A stretch of 64,000 bases of DNA from positions 248,001-312,000 of the forward strand of contig CAZVUO010000002.1 of NCBI GenBank assembly GCA_964630235.1. The letters are read 5' to 3'. Numbering within the stretch: the stretch's first letter is position 1; each line of letters starts with the position of its first letter. The notes beneath the pieces were generated by a model that ran no database searches, was not told where the DNA came from, and was given only the letters and a program-made list of their open reading frames with translations. Of this stretch, positions 63,993 to 64,000 are shown one piece after another. The position numbers and the translations under genes are program-made. This DNA is from JBFLYH01 sp964630235 (GTDB taxonomy: Bacteria > Oederibacteriota > JAAXVQ01 > JAUVAV01).

Positions 63993-64000
63993 GACCTGAA

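Overview
The window reads as a GC-rich chromosomal segment of an uncultured-type, Gram-negative, probably anaerobic bacterium. The outer membrane is implied by a TonB-dependent receptor (57486-59537), two lipobox proteins with outer-membrane style roles (33551-34897, 60716-62470), a third lipoprotein (52446-53261) and beta-barrel-like secreted proteins. Anaerobic hydrogen metabolism is implied by HydG, the [FeFe]-hydrogenase maturase. The mix of HydG, V4R, DUF3078-like and giant secreted repeat proteins ending in a YPNP/FlgD-like domain fits candidate phyla such as Omnitrophota, but that placement is inference and I cannot prove it from this window. I saw no rRNA, tRNA, CRISPR array, transposase or phage gene.

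Layout. 1-3.1 kb: the end of a GGDEF protein, a small helical protein, a patatin-like lipase and a small secreted barrel protein, separated by palindromic dispersed repeats. 3.2-7.2 kb: a minus-strand operon TPR - unknown - hydG - YgjP-like metallopeptidase - SemiSWEET. 7.3-8.2 kb: a CPBP-family membrane protein with an apparent leaderless start. 8.3-17.1 kb: a minus-strand array of three large right-handed beta-helix surface proteins, the last overlapping nth (endonuclease III). 17.4-20.7 kb: a DUF3078-like porin-type protein, then a coupled zinc metallopeptidase / ATP-grasp ligase pair. 21.3-29.7 kb: one 2,789-residue secreted protein made of about 20 tandem repeats of about 132 residues. 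29.8-36.4 kb: a V4R protein, dus, nadE, a LysM lytic transglycosylase, a degenerate metallophosphoesterase and an unknown gene. 36.6-40.2 kb: a run of alpha/beta hydrolase, methyltransferase, SDR, PTPS-like and FolE2 that looks like a pterin-modifying set. 40.5-54.2 kb: mostly minus-strand housekeeping and accessory genes (nitroreductase, glycosyltransferase, archaemetzincin-like protein, TSUP, chemoreceptor, glycerol-kinase-like protein, FmdB, glutamine amidotransferase, GNAT, GyrI-like, TPR, HAD, M48, DoxX-like). 54.3-59.7 kb: a cobalamin-riboswitch-controlled corrinoid uptake operon btuB-btuF-btuD-btuC-cobO. 59.8-62.5 kb: an M15-type peptidase and an L,D-transpeptidase. The end holds a secreted coiled-coil protein and its terminator.

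Three things stand out. First, four genes keep the fold signature of an enzyme family but have lost catalytic residues: an archaemetzincin, a glycerol-kinase-family protein, a calcineurin-type phosphoesterase and a CPBP protease. Second, four large surface proteins share a C-terminal YPNP domain, and two of them carry long blocks of perfect DNA identity that point to gene conversion. Third, the intergenic spaces hold at least six families of palindromic dispersed elements, several present two or more times inside this window, including a paired-hairpin element seen in both orientations and a roughly 95 bp element seen at 20.9 and 48.2 kb. Two plus-strand genes have sigma-70-like promoters whose predicted start site falls on the start codon, suggesting leaderless mRNAs.
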